Assembly: GCA_963457665.1 (NCBI GenBank) | Contig: OY735203.1 | Span: 25,007,634 to 25,071,633 of the forward strand | Length of the DNA stretch: 64,000 bases | Reading direction: 5' to 3' | Source: Thysanoteuthis rhombus | Lineage: Eukaryota; Mollusca; Cephalopoda; Oegopsida; Thysanoteuthidae | Shown: piece after piece, positions 47,741 to 54,489 of the stretch | Layout of the letters: the number at the start of each line of letters is the position of its first letter | How positions within the stretch are numbered: the stretch's first letter is position 1 | Made by a program: the position numbers and the translations under genes | The notes under the pieces: model-generated | What the model was told of the DNA's origin: nothing | The model's input: only the letters and a program-made list of their open reading frames with translations | Databases searched by the model: none

Positions 47741-49152
47741 ATACACACATATATATATACAATGTGAATGTAAAACTAACGTACAGTGGAACAAAGGAAT
47801 CAATTTAGTGAGTGGCAGACTGACTAACATTATAAAATACTAGTTAACTCTTGCCGTTAAAAATTACGGCTATATTTCAGTATTTTGCAATAGCAATTAC
47901 GTAAAACCTTGGAATATGAAGAGATGGTGTGAAGCTAATTCAATTGAGAGATAGCTGCAGTATTAAAATAGTATTGTGTACAATCATCTTTCTCTTGGAA
48001 ATAACGAAATAATGAAATATAATTCTAAGGGAAGTAACTCCTGCGGGAAATATGCAAAATTATTACCTTTAGGATTTTAAAGACAGATAATATAGACATC
48101 CACAGCGTACTGTACAGGTAATTGCTTGTGAAACAAGTAACGTCGAACCTCGTCAGTACTTAGATGGATGACTGCTTTGGAATACCAGGTGCTGTGAGCC
48201 AGGAAAATGAAGTAATGACGCTACTTCAACTTCTTGTTGCCTCTTGTATCTATTTCACGTATCGTAAACCAAGACAAGGAGTGATTGCGATTTGTTAAGC
48301 CCGGGCGTTGGGTGGCTGATGTTGTACTAACCTTAAAACATGAAAAAAATATTTGTATTTGATATAAGTATCTACTGGATGGATTTGGTTTTGTCTCCGT
48401 GTTAAAGTAAGCGTGTATGCTTATGCTAATGAGCGTGAGAATTCGTATGTATGTGTGAGCGCGCGTGTGCGTGAGTGTATTGCTCTGATGTGAATGTACG
48501 AAATTTCTCGTTTTTTTTTCACCACACCTAAACTTCCGTCATTAAAGTTTAGTTATAGTCCATGTCTCATAATAGATTAGCATTTTTATGTATTTTTCAT
48601 ACTTTGTTTTATTATCATTATTAATATCATTATTGTCATTATTATTATTATCATTATTATCATTATCATTATTATCATTATCATTAATATTATTATCATT
48701 ATTATTATTATAATTGTTATTATAATTATCATTATCATTATCATTTTTATTAATATTATCAATAATATTATTATCATAATCATTATTATCATTATCATTA
48801 TTTTTATCATTATCATTATTGTTATCATTATTATTATCATTATTATTATAATTATTATTATCACCATCATTATTATTATTATCATTATTATTATTATTTC
48901 TATAAACAGAGATTGCAGCAATCCCTACGCGTGGAGAACATCCTCCAGGACAGCAACCAATCAGATTACGACTCCGTGGAAACTGGCGACACACCTTTGA
49001 ACCGATCCCCACCAAGTGAACCGAAAAAGATGCCCCTGAATTTAGACATTGAGACAATAGAGGATCCGTGTCCAGACGACGAGATCAATACTGTCAAAAT
49101 AATGGAAGTCTCTCTTCAATGCAAAGACAAAACAAAAGCCATTGACGTATGA
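19868..49152 (+). CDS. Divergent SLC6-family (neurotransmitter:sodium symporter fold) transporter-like gene, 10 exons, 5' incomplete
   Basis: Coding exons are 19868-20000, 23171-23362, 25040-25146, 27723-27847, 32844-32956, 37853-37993, 42775-42871, 43940-44019, 46485-46655 and 48910-49152. Every intron is GT-AG, the phases agree, and the joined frame is 466 codons with no stop before the terminal TGA. Counting from the first complete codon: TM4 about 16-36, TM5 46-68, a long EL3 69-108, TM6 109-131, TM7 145-168, TM8 204-220, TM9 251-268, TM10 286-302, TM11 315-341, TM12 357-378, then an 88-residue cytosolic tail. Family marks are RG-x3-GK before TM5, W-x-DA at TM6, GG-x6-L at TM10 and GLGW at TM12. 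SLC6 proteins are plasma-membrane transporters that normally couple amine or amino-acid uptake to Na+ and Cl-. Here several ion-binding positions are changed, so substrate and coupling cannot be assigned. TM1-TM3 are not recognised in the window. Introns are 1.1-5 kb. An intact frame over ten exons argues against a pseudogene. Confidence 0.85.
21986..22072. repeat. (TA)n and short (ATT)n microsatellite
   Basis: About 28 TA units followed by a short ATT run, in the intron between the TM4 and TM5 exons. Confidence 0.95.
22195..22273 (+). repeat. tRNA-like sequence, probable SINE head
   Basis: A 79-base segment whose ends pair almost perfectly (CCAGTTCCGCG with CGCGGTACTGG, one mismatch). An A-box-like TAGGGCAGGGG and a B-box-like GGTTTCGATTC lie at tRNA spacing. 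The anticodon arm pairs poorly, so it is a SINE head or tRNA pseudogene, not a working tRNA. A short tail leads into the (TA)n at 22335. Confidence 0.55.
22335..22409. repeat. (TA)n microsatellite
   Basis: About 36 TA units with one interruption, at the 3' end of the tRNA-like element. Confidence 0.95.
22425..22870 (-). mobile_element. LINE C-terminal/3' fragment
   Basis: Read on the - strand it gives KYTDLEIEINRIRGMETEVT followed by PEVIGALGTREEGI. This is the C-terminal text (KY-x-DL-x-IE-x-x-R, then V-P-V-VIGALG) seen at the end of several invertebrate LINE RT proteins. It is 5'-truncated with internal damage. Confidence 0.55.
22757..23166. repeat. Tandem duplication of a LINE tail with (ATT)n and (TA)n
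   Basis: The block from TTTGGACAGC to TTCACCTCTTTTATTTAT occurs at about 22764-22855 and again at about 23011-23100. Each copy ends in TTTATTTAT units running into (ATT)n (about 22870-22910 and 23104-23164). A 65-bp (TA)n lies between the copies. The second (ATT)n ends five bases before the AG of the TM5 exon. Confidence 0.85.
23171..23362 (+). CDS. Exon: TM5 and extended extracellular loop 3
   Basis: Exactly 64 codons, phase 0 at both ends; acceptor TTTTCAG, donor GTAAGT. It starts VFMVTCPLTSFLLGIVLIYG, directly following the GK of the previous exon as in the family's GK-VVYFTATFPY. The second half is hydrophilic and acidic, roughly 40 residues to the start of TM6, and is longer than the short EL3 of typical SLC6 members. 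The exon lies immediately 3' of a duplicated LINE tail and a pure (ATT)n array. The open frame continues upstream through that repeat, which should not be counted as protein. Confidence 0.88.
24490..24580 (-). repeat. tRNA-derived SINE head
   Basis: On the - strand an A box (TAGCCTAATGAGTAAGG) and a B box (GAGTTCAAATCTC) sit at tRNA spacing. Fragments of the same family occur at 33278-33330 and 42635-42680. Confidence 0.6.
25040..25146 (+). CDS. Exon: TM6, the unwound substrate/ion-binding helix
   Basis: Acceptor CTTGTCAG, donor GTAAGT, start phase 0; 35 codons plus two bases of the next. The peptide begins TWMDALTMHIYSMG, aligning with the SLC6 motif W-x-DA-x-TQ-I-FFS-x-G. The family's chloride-site Gln is Met here (residue 116), while the Ser of FS-x-G is kept (residue 120). 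The usual SYN-x-F after the helix break reads GSHLP. The hydrophobic helix and the WxDA start make the assignment firm despite these changes. Confidence 0.9.
25480..26012 (+). mobile_element. RTE LINE 3' fragment
   Basis: Runs from the KEEIKRGITLGWQAFG region through LLIVTYGVEAWNLSKR to WLRDVRDRGVW and the YVQR-like end, followed by a GAT-rich tail. It carries in-frame stops. It lies in the intron after the TM6 exon, same strand as the gene. Confidence 0.75.
27275..27366 (+). repeat. 5S rRNA-like fragment (5S pseudogene or 5S-derived SINE)
   Basis: Resembles the 3' two-thirds of animal 5S rRNA: GATCACCGGAGTTAGGCAG, then CCTGGTCAGTATCCTAATGG, GTGACCACCT and GGCATACCAGGTGC. The 5' third is missing and several conserved bases differ. 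A second such fragment is at 48130-48200. Confidence 0.65.
27723..27847 (+). CDS. Exon: TM7 and EL4 start, with two possible in-frame donors
   Basis: Acceptor CTTTGTAG; the first base completes a Thr codon split with the previous exon; 41 codons follow plus one base. The peptide starts AWMLLLLIYGLLPHW and ends in EL4 with GGTLAFVPGIKP, aligning with the family's GLAF-x-x-YP. The TM7 motif N-S-x-T-S that supplies Na+ and Cl- ligands is absent. Two donors lie 12 bases apart, GTATCA at 27836 and GTATGT at 27848. Both leave the same phase, and the second matches consensus better. Confidence 0.87.
28091..28333. mobile_element. Mariner-like MITE, copy 2
   Basis: Partner of 3797-4052. The inverted ends are clearest here: the left has ACAAAAATTATCCGATACAT, and the right in reverse has GTAAAAATCATCCGATCCAT. 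It has no transposase and lies in the intron between the TM7 and TM8 exons. Confidence 0.65.
30866..30928. repeat. Short inverted repeat
   Basis: AATAAGGAGAATGAA and TTCATTCTCCTTAT face each other across about 30 AT-rich bases, giving a stem of about 14 bp with further AT pairing inside. Confidence 0.7.
31215..31434. repeat. 74-bp minisatellite, three copies
   Basis: Units start at 31226, 31300 and 31374 with GTTGTACAGG or GTTGCACAGG, followed by CGCTGTAAACAATGTTTG-type sequence. Copies differ at a few positions. Intronic. Confidence 0.9.
32195..32505 (+). mobile_element. RTE LINE 3' fragment
   Basis: Same C-terminal block as 13490-13835: LKWQWAGHVARMTDN followed by WLRDAHDRE and a GATAATAATGA-like tail, with frameshifts. 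It lies in the intron between the TM7 and TM8 exons. Confidence 0.75.
32844..32956 (+). CDS. Exon: EL4 end and TM8
   Basis: Acceptor TATTTCAG, donor GTCAGT. Two bases complete a Gly codon, then 37 codons to a phase 0 end. It encodes LPLLLVSIANTFAKYSLSP followed by a helix ending FLIAIQHQ. This aligns with the family's W-x-x-FF-x-ML-x-x-LG-x-DS-x-F. The D-S pair of the Na2 site is not present whichever way the short length difference is placed. The exon joins cleanly to the next one, supporting the assignment. Confidence 0.88.
33278..33330 (-). repeat. tRNA-SINE fragment
   Basis: On the - strand, GATTTCGAATCTCGACGAGG is B-box-like and the flanking bases match the SINE at 24490-24580. Only the 3' half of the head is seen. 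Confidence 0.45.
33466..33657. mobile_element. hAT-like MITE, copy 1
   Basis: Shares GCTATTTGAAAATCCCCCC, the CCCAAAGGAGGG core and CTTATAAATA with 42940-43100. It ends CTAGCTACGCCTCTG, the reverse complement of the start of the second copy (CAGAAGCGTAGCTGAC). Such CAG-x-GGCGTAGC ends are typical of hAT-group non-autonomous elements. Confidence 0.5.
34663..34728. repeat. (CAC/CAT)n microsatellite
   Basis: About 20 CAC/CAT/TCA triplets. Confidence 0.9.
35077..35345 (-). repeat. Dispersed SINE-like repeat, copy A
   Basis: Shares GAATAAACAATTGAAG, GGAGGTCATTTCAAATA, AATGCATTGGAATAATTCTG and the end GGTTAGCGGTATGGAA (AGTTAGCAGCATGGAA in copy B) with 36050-36390. On the - strand AGTTCGATTCCTACC is a good Pol III B box. 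Copy B carries an extra ATTTGGCTAATTTTGC segment. Confidence 0.6.
35388..35470. repeat. (TA)n-(GA)n-(GACA)n microsatellite
   Basis: Three adjoining simple arrays directly after the copy A repeat. Confidence 0.95.
36050..36390 (-). repeat. Dispersed SINE-like repeat, copy B
   Basis: Partner of 35077-35345. B-box-like GGTTCGATTCCTGC on the - strand. It is longer than copy A through a local ATTTGGCTA duplication and extra sequence near 36240-36300. Confidence 0.6.
37346..37394. repeat. (GAT)n microsatellite
   Basis: About 16 GAT units; it encodes poly-Asp only in a chance open frame. Confidence 0.95.
37853..37993 (+). CDS. Exon: IL4 and TM9
   Basis: A long T-rich tract ends in CCAATCAG; the donor is GTACGT. 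Exactly 47 codons, phase 0 at both ends. It begins IIHLQAVLDCFMMSLP, aligning with the family's E-x-x-x-TA-x-x-D-x-FP, but the Glu is Gln and the Asp before FP is Met. A basic stretch (KFLNRREY) precedes TM9, as in other members, and the exon ends SLSCMSQ where the family has CTQ before GG. Confidence 0.88.
38150..38290. repeat. (GA)n-(CA)n-(TA)n-(GA)n compound microsatellite
   Basis: Four simple arrays in a row, starting about 155 bp downstream of the TM9 exon donor. Confidence 0.95.
38450..38530. repeat. (TG)n microsatellite
   Basis: TATG/TGTG-rich sequence ending in about 16 pure TG units. Confidence 0.95.
38930..39055 (+). pseudogene. Possible Penelope-like reverse transcriptase remnant
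   Basis: One frame reads EKVLMDWKVLVELLDFCLRC followed by TYRMIFQD. This resembles the LL-x-x-CL-x-x-T-x-F-x-(Y/F)-x-x motif before the AMGSP block of Penelope-like RTs. The AMG block itself is missing and a stop follows. The match is short and uncertain. Confidence 0.3.
39060..42630. other. Intronic stretch without recognised features
   Basis: Contains a (CA)n at 39269-39302 and otherwise AT-rich sequence. Blocks at 39390-39600 and 41740-42020 look alike in style (pyrimidine-rich, repeat-like) but I could not name them. Confidence 0.4.
42635..42680 (-). repeat. tRNA-SINE fragment
   Basis: GAACTTGCACCCCTTATCCT on the + strand matches the 24490-24580 SINE (GAACTCACATCCCTTATCCT). It lies about 95 bases upstream of the TM10 exon. 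Confidence 0.45.
42775..42871 (+). CDS. Exon: GG motif and TM10
   Basis: Acceptor TCATTTTAG, donor GTAAGT; 32 codons plus one base. The peptide begins GGFHLYTLVNNYIDRYLSLL, matching the SLC6 TM10 start GG-x-Y-x-x-x-L-x-D-x-Y. The conserved acidic residue within TM10 and the YG after it are missing; the exon ends FIIAY. Confidence 0.87.
42940..43100. mobile_element. hAT-like MITE, copy 2
   Basis: Starts CAGAAGCGTAGCTGACGGGG and shares the CCCAAAGGAGGG core and CTTTATAAATA with 33466-33657. The right end is diverged. It begins about 70 bases after the TM10 exon. Confidence 0.5.
43305..43360 (+). mobile_element. RTE LINE 3' end, + strand arm of a hairpin
   Basis: GGGGAAGGTCTATGTCCAAC and a GATGATGATGA tail, the extreme 3' end found in other copies. 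It faces a - strand copy starting at 43393. Confidence 0.8.
43393..43870 (-). mobile_element. RTE LINE 3' fragment, inverted
   Basis: On the - strand it runs from the CILPIVTYEAETRNLTKR segment through LRTMQRTHEKIMLG to the VYVQR-like 3' end and (GAT)n tail. It ends about 70 bases before the TM11 exon, so most of this intron is transposon. Confidence 0.8.
43940..44019 (+). CDS. Exon: start of TM11
   Basis: A T-rich tract ends TTTTTTCAG at 43939; the donor is GTAAGT at 44020. Two bases complete an Ile codon, then 26 codons. The peptide KQESLHFPIERACMTMWFG corresponds to the loop and start of TM11 (family pattern F-x-x-D-I-x-x-M-x-G, then K-x-CW). It is short and divergent, so support rests mainly on phase, splice sites and position. 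Confidence 0.8.
44441..44488. repeat. (CATA)n microsatellite
   Basis: About nine ACAT units. Confidence 0.95.
45005..45135. repeat. Two-copy repeat with palindromic core
   Basis: CGTTTTCGCGCGAAAAC and CGTTTTCGTGCGAAAAT occur about 64 bases apart. Each is followed by a GTCAAC-containing stretch and GCTGATCTCAA. The first core is a near-perfect palindrome and carries rare CpG-rich bases. Confidence 0.65.
45225..45960 (+). mobile_element. LINE reverse-transcriptase C-terminal fragment (jockey/CR1-like)
   Basis: The frame at 45230-45490 reads LKLNVGKSKFIVIRS and later EAQNLGIIYDEEVTWTKHV. This matches the L-x-LN-x-x-KT-x-x-x-(V/I) and K-x-LG-(V/I)-x-x-D-x-x-L-x-W-x-x-H-(V/I) motifs of non-LTR RTs. 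Damaged sequence of the same kind continues to about 45960. It is not the RTE family seen elsewhere here. Confidence 0.7.
46285..46318. repeat. (TTC)n microsatellite
   Basis: About eleven TTC units in the intron before the TM12 exon. Confidence 0.95.
46485..46655 (+). CDS. Exon: rest of TM11, EL6 and TM12
   Basis: A strong T-rich acceptor ends TTCCAG; 57 codons, phase 0 at both ends. It encodes the end of TM11, a loop with VVGYDERWAEGLGW and TM12, then CKQKGTFKE, matching the family's P-x-W-x-x-x-GW, TM12 and KG-x-x-x-ER-L. The donor is GTGATT, poor after position 2. If it is not used, translation adds Val-Ile and stops at TAA (46662-46664). Confidence 0.87.
47463..47494. mobile_element. Solitary Tc1-like terminal repeat
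   Basis: AGGGTTGGACAAAATAGTGG followed by AAACACC matches a well-known Tc1-group inverted terminal repeat. No opposite end or transposase was seen nearby. Confidence 0.5.
47697..47740. repeat. (CT)n microsatellite
   Basis: About 20 CT units, followed by a short CA/TA run. Confidence 0.95.
48130..48200 (+). repeat. 5S rRNA-like fragment
   Basis: CGTCAGTACTTAGATGGATG followed by ACTGC and TGGAATACCAGGTGCTGTG is very close to the 3' half of animal 5S rRNA (GTTAGTACTTGGATGGGAGA..., GGAATACCGGGTGCTGTAG). It keeps the internal promoter region better than 27275-27366. The 5' part is degraded. Confidence 0.7.
48600..48900. repeat. (ATT/ATC)n imperfect microsatellite
   Basis: About 300 bp of ATT, ATC and ATA triplets. 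It ends nine bases before the terminal exon acceptor AG. Long open frames here are artefacts. Confidence 0.95.
48910..49152 (+). CDS. Terminal coding exon: cytosolic C-terminal tail
   Basis: The acceptor TATAAACAG at 48909 closes a 300-bp (ATT/ATC)n tract. Eighty codons run to TGA at 49150-49152. The first residues RL join TFKE upstream to give the family's KE-RL. The tail is hydrophilic, rich in Ser, Pro, Asp and Glu, and has no domain I recognise. It ends A-I-D-V, which fits a class II PDZ-binding pattern (hydrophobic at -2 and 0); this is only a pattern match. Confidence 0.85.
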   Translation, partial: RLQQSLRVENILQDSNQSDYDSVETGDTPLNRSPPSEPKKMPLNLDIETIEDPCPDDEINTVKIMEVSLQCKDKTKAIDV

Positions 49153-49980
49153 GGGAGTAAAGTGGAAGAAAACCAAAACGAGAACATTAAATAATAACTG
49201 AACACAGAATAGAATTAAGAGAAGTCAGCAAAGGAACAAAAAAAAAGCCTAGATTTTACTAAAATTAGACTGAGACAAAAAAAAACACAACAGGAAAACA
49301 GAATGATTGATATATAGAGATTTTTTTCGGCAGTTGCACTCATCCTGGTTCTTCTTTTTTTTTTTAACACAACGTTTTGACTGTTGTAACCTAAGACCTA
49401 CGTCGGGTGGTTGTCGCGAATGGGGTGAGGGTTGGAATTATGGTACCAACCTGAAGAAGACCGTAGGCTACAACTGTCGGAACGTTGTATTATAAAGAAG
49501 AAGAAAAATCAGGAAGAGTATAATGATCCGAAAACAACCTCGTATATAGACAATCTCTCATCCCAGGCAGAAATTAACGTAATAATTAGTTACACATAAA
49601 CATATGAGTACATACATATTCATATTAACGTGTTATTTTCAAGATTTTATCTTACATCAGGTGTTTCTCTCTTCAATCTTCATGGTTCTGACGTGCGCAA
49701 GTGGCCTAGTGGTTGGCGACACAGACAAAGGAATCTGCGTTCACTTTGCACTAAGGCGTGAATCCAATCCTTCCCCTCTTCAACTATGGGTAAAATAGCA
49801 GGGAAAAAAGTTTTGTTTTTAACTTTCAATGCTGTTAGCCCAAAGAAGAGTAAAAATGAAAAAAAAAAGTAAAATTTCTGATACTTGAACACTTGAATGT
49901 AAGATTTCTGAAAGTCTGAGAGGAAAACGCTTGAAGCCAAGGTGGAATTTTAAGTAAATAAAACATTGCTGCTCCAAACT
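49153..49980 (+). other. Probable 3'UTR of the SLC6-like gene
   Basis: Downstream of the stop there is no further coding signal. An ATTAAA lies at 49186-49191 and an AATAAA at 49957-49962; either could direct polyadenylation. The UTR end is inferred, not seen. Confidence 0.35.
49367..49492. repeat. Fold-back element in the 3'UTR
   Basis: The left arm AACACAACGTTTTGACTGTT continues GTAACCTA...; the right arm read in reverse is AATACAACGTTCCGACAGTT, GTAGCCTA.... Arms are about 33 bp with several mismatches and flank about 55 bases. No open frame of note. Confidence 0.75.
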
Positions 49981-50099
49981 ATGCATCGAGCATTCTGCCG
50001 TCGCGAAAAAAATTATCATACCACACTCACTTACACACTTAAGTATGTGCGTACGTGTATACGTTACATCCGTTATACATGTACGACACATACGCACGC

Positions 50100-50145
50100 A
50101 CACATACAGAGTTACATTCACGCGTTCAAATATATAAAAAAGGTA

Positions 50146-50211
<66 letters not shown>

Positions 50212-50764
50212 CGAGCGGTAGATGGTGTAGAATTATCTATAACATTTTTCTAAACTAAGCAACTCACATGAACAACTATTTTACCGATAATAGCATTACA
50301 GAAACAACCAAATCAGATAGATACTAATTAAAATCAACAGATTTATCATTATCATCACCGAGCCCCCACTACACACACACACACACACACACGCATATGC
50401 CCAAAACTACAATTACATAATTTGTCGCATTCATGAGATGCTTAAAAATGTGCTTGTACGCAAATGAAATTGTTAAATGTCCCTCAAAATAGATTCTTTT
50501 GGAATCAGACGACAATTTAAAAATCAATCCATCCAACTTATACATTGACAAAAATCATAAAATTTCAAAACGAAACACAGATAATCTTCTTTTTTTTTCT
50601 GAAAATCGCGTGGATTTGTTGTAAGTAGAAATTTTGGGCTTTATTAGCAAAACAAACCAAAAAAAAAATTCCTCAATTTCCCTGTAACCTGTAACATGTT
50701 TTTGACTATGCAGAAATACCCGGTTACTCAAATCGATGCTTATCTATTCAAACAATTATTTATA

Positions 50765-50827
<63 letters not shown>

Positions 50828-50939
50828 TCTAAAAATGTCAAACGCAATCTTGTAGAAAATACCGTTAGAATAATGATGTTGCTTGCGTATATTAAGATGA
50901 TGATGATGATATACTTTTAACACGCCAATGATTTCAATA

Positions 50940-50990
<51 letters not shown>

Positions 50991-52855
50991 TGCTTTAAAT
51001 ATTATGATGATGTTCATTATATTTAAACTGCTTGCTGAGTGATGAGCCGAATCACTCGACCTCCAACCAAAAACACATCTTGCTAAATGAATCTGCTTAA
51101 TTTTATCATTTTAGGAACATTGATGACTGTTAATGTGTAAATAATTTTCATTCAAAACAACAGCAAAAACAACAACAACAACAATAACAACAACAACATT
51201 TGAAAAGATTCTGTTGGTGTTTATTCATGTCTTACATTAAATGTCAATAGACGGCCGAAGCGGCCCTTTTATTTAAGCGATCACCACCCGAAAATAAATC
51301 AACCTTTTCTTTGCGTGCTGTGTATATAAAGTTAGTTGCAGAAATGCGTCGTCGGTTACGTACTTTGTGTTCATTTCTAGTTGATTGCATAAATTATTGT
51401 GTCTTTCTTGTTTTAAAAAACCTTCTTTCAATAACTATTATGCTATTATTAATTTATTTTATCTGCTTTTACAAGAGGCTTGTCATATTCCAACCTTCCA
51501 GTTAGTTATCTGTTGGCAAAATCAGTGAATAATTTCATCTTTATCTGTGGTCTCCTTTAAATAATGGAGACCCATTCCACAAATTTATAATGTTCATTCG
51601 TCTTAAGACCAGCATGTTACATGCATCTCAACAAACCGAGTCACTGAGATACCATAAACAGGCATAATCATACACATACGTAAATAACAGAAAACCATGC
51701 ATCATAATCTTTTTTTCAAACATTCAGAAAATAGAATACCAAAAAATGCATTTTAGTATATTGGATAATCGTGCAAGGCTGCAATGCTGCCGGAGCTCAC
51801 TGGAGCAGTGCTCTAGCACCTCCGTAAAAAAAAGTCCTAAGAGATGAGACAAAAAAAATGTTAGCTCTGGCACCTAAAAGATTAACACTAACACTCCTGC
51901 AGGGAGAGGAATTTTGTAAGACTGCGCAAAGCTGATTTCTCCCCCCCCCCCACCTCTATCACGCTGCACAAACACCCTCGTCCCGTAGCCATTTCTATTT
52001 TCATGTGATTTAACCCTTTTGACACGCCATGCTACGTTTATTTGCCGGTAAATGATAGAATCAACCTCTTTTATGAATGGACATATCGCATCGACTTGGA
52101 AGTTTCAATACGCAGCTCTATCCAAGAAATAATCACTTGGCACTCCAGGCTCGATGCGATGCACCGGCTGCATCCCCTCTCAAAGGCCCTGCACGCCTGT
52201 ATACAAGTACAATGACAAGACCTTCTTGGATGCTGAGATAGTTTTGTATTTCTCACTGTTCAATCTGGGATTTCAATTATATTGATTTTCAAGGTAGACG
52301 CGTTCTTCCCATTGGAAAGATTTTTGTCATTCCAATTGATTTGGGCTGAGCTAATATCTCTTGTCAAATTCAGATGTACATCTTCATCGTAAAGGTGCGC
52401 TGCCGTGGGCAAATCAGTTCCCAGTTAAATTCCAAGACCGGCCGTCTTTATTCAGTTCAAATTAATGGCCGGGTGAAATTGGATCTGCGCTTGGTTTCCC
52501 CTCAGTGTTGCCCTGTGCCACACTAAGCTCAGCTAAATAAATATCCAAACAGAATCACCAGCTTGAAAACCATGCACGATTAAATCCATTACATACATTT
52601 ATACATAGGCATGCTAGAAAACACATAAACATACGTATATATCTAGATACATGTTATCTTATGGTGGCCCTAGTGAAAGATTGATAGCTTTTTACAATCA
52701 TAGAGTTACATGAAATCATTATAGCATTATAATGTACTCTTATTAAAATCTAAAATTGCGCCTGTACACACACAGCAACATGTGTTTGGAATTGTATATA
52801 CACACATATTCACATATTGCAACAAGCATTTACAAACACAATAGCACATCTATCT
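50100..52855. other. Intergenic stretch with microsatellites
   Basis: (CA)n(TA)n at 50146-50210, (CA)n at 50369-50393, (TA)n at 50768-50826, (ATT)n at 50941-50990 and (CAA)n at 51156-51201. I recognise no gene. The block at 51770-52560 is less AT-rich and unassigned. Confidence 0.5.
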
Positions 52856-52860
52856 ACCAA

Positions 52861-53256
52861 TGTTCCCTCTGAGTTTTAGTAGTCAGCGTGAGCAAAAATC
52901 TCACGTCGTGCAAAATTTTTCCTTTGACAAAAATATCTGCGCAGTGTTGAATTTCGCACAGTGAATCTAAGTTGCAGCAAATATGGCTGAAGCCGTGATG
53001 TACTAACCGGAAGGAGAAATTGGTGATGTACAAACACGGTATTTGAAGAACTGACTAACTAGTAAACAGGTACATTTTGATAAGAAATTATTTTCAGTGA
53101 GTATAATTATGATATATCATTATTATGCTTATAATTATGATAATGAGTATAATTGATAAATTCTACGTTATTTTAGGTAAGTAACCTTCTGTGCACACAT
53201 TACTTTCCTTTGTGTACTGGTTGCAAAACGTGTGTGTGCGCACAGCTTAGAGGGAA
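52861..53256. mobile_element. Possible hAT-like non-autonomous element
   Basis: Begins TGTTCCCTCTGAG and ends CTTAGAGGGAA, an inverted pair resembling the TTCCCTCTAAG ends of hAT elements. About 400 bp, with no transposase. No clear 8-bp target duplication was found, so the call is tentative. Confidence 0.35.
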
Positions 53257-53889
53257 GCCCCGGAACAAATAGGATTCGTCCTGGAGTTTCGGGGTTCCGA
53301 CCATCTCTGACCAGATGAATGCAGATCTTGCCCGAGCCAACGAGGCGTGGTATTGCTATGTTTAGACTAATCAGGAGGCTCAGGATTCGCCGTGAGAACT
53401 CGAGACCATCGCTTCTATGTCCTTGCGACAATAGGTGCAAGGAATCAGAGACTTTTTATAGATGTTTCTTCTCACACGTTCGTGTATGAGGTATTCCTGC
53501 ATTAAATCGACCGTCTACCATGCCCTGTTCTCGGGGGGGGGGGGCGGAAAAAATAGAACTTAGAGGGAATTATGGTACAAACAAATTTGAACACGCAACC
53601 TTACACTATAAAACATCCAAGCCAAGAATCTCTTATTATAAACGTCCTCTCTCATTGTCTCGGTAATTATTTTCAATGATTCATAAAACAATCACTTTCA
53701 GAAACAATTGTTATTTTTCAAAAAAAACTATTCACTCATTGGTTTTATAGATTTATGTAAACTATTCTTGGTTTCAATATTTTCAGAAAAGAATTATCAT
53801 ACTTATATACACACCAATCGATCATTTCCCAATCGAATTTCCTTTTATCAAAACCGAAAAGAATTAATTTATGTTTATATATTTGCATA

Positions 53890-54480
53890 TTTACGTTTAT
53901 ATCCTTCGATATCATCGTTATATCAACAACTATCAAGTCCATACAGAGAGACTTAGGTAGTCAACTGGTAAGGTTTATGCTACATTTCTCTCTTTACATA
54001 CACGTACACGGATGTACGCAAACACACATAAAAGTACACACGCACACATAAATATATTTATGTGTAGATACATAACTATGTAAAAAAAAAAAAATTTTAA
54101 ATCGAGAATACCGTCTGACACCACTGCATGCTACGCGATTGTGGTTTTTCCATATCCCATTTTGAATGTATAAAACACATTCAAAATTTCCTTGTATATC
54201 ATTGTTATATCAACAACTACCAAGTCCGTACGGAGAGACTTGGGTCGTCAACTTGTAAGGTTTATGCTACATTTTCTCTCTTAAAACACACACACGCTCC
54301 AACACAAACACACACAAACATGCATGCAAAAACACACATGAAAGCATACACACACATACATACACTGATGTGTACATACATAACTGTGAAAAAAAAATCT
54401 CTAAAATCGAGAATACCGTCTGATACCACTGCATGCTACGCGATTGTGGTTTTTTCCATGTTTCATTTTGAATGTATATT
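53890..54480. repeat. Tandem duplication of a ~290-300 bp unit
   Basis: TATATCAACAACTATCAAG near 53920 recurs with one change near 54207. GAGAATACCGTCTGACACC at 54104 recurs (GATACC at the end) at 54409. Both copies contain GGTTTATGCTACATTT and a CA-rich middle. Offsets of 287 and 305 bases reflect expansion of the simple repeat inside. Confidence 0.85.
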
Positions 54481-54489
54481 TTAAGAAAA

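Noticed and set aside
48542..49057. 171-codon open frame rich in Asn and Asp on the - strand
   Set aside because: It is the (ATT/ATC)n tract plus the antisense of the real terminal exon.
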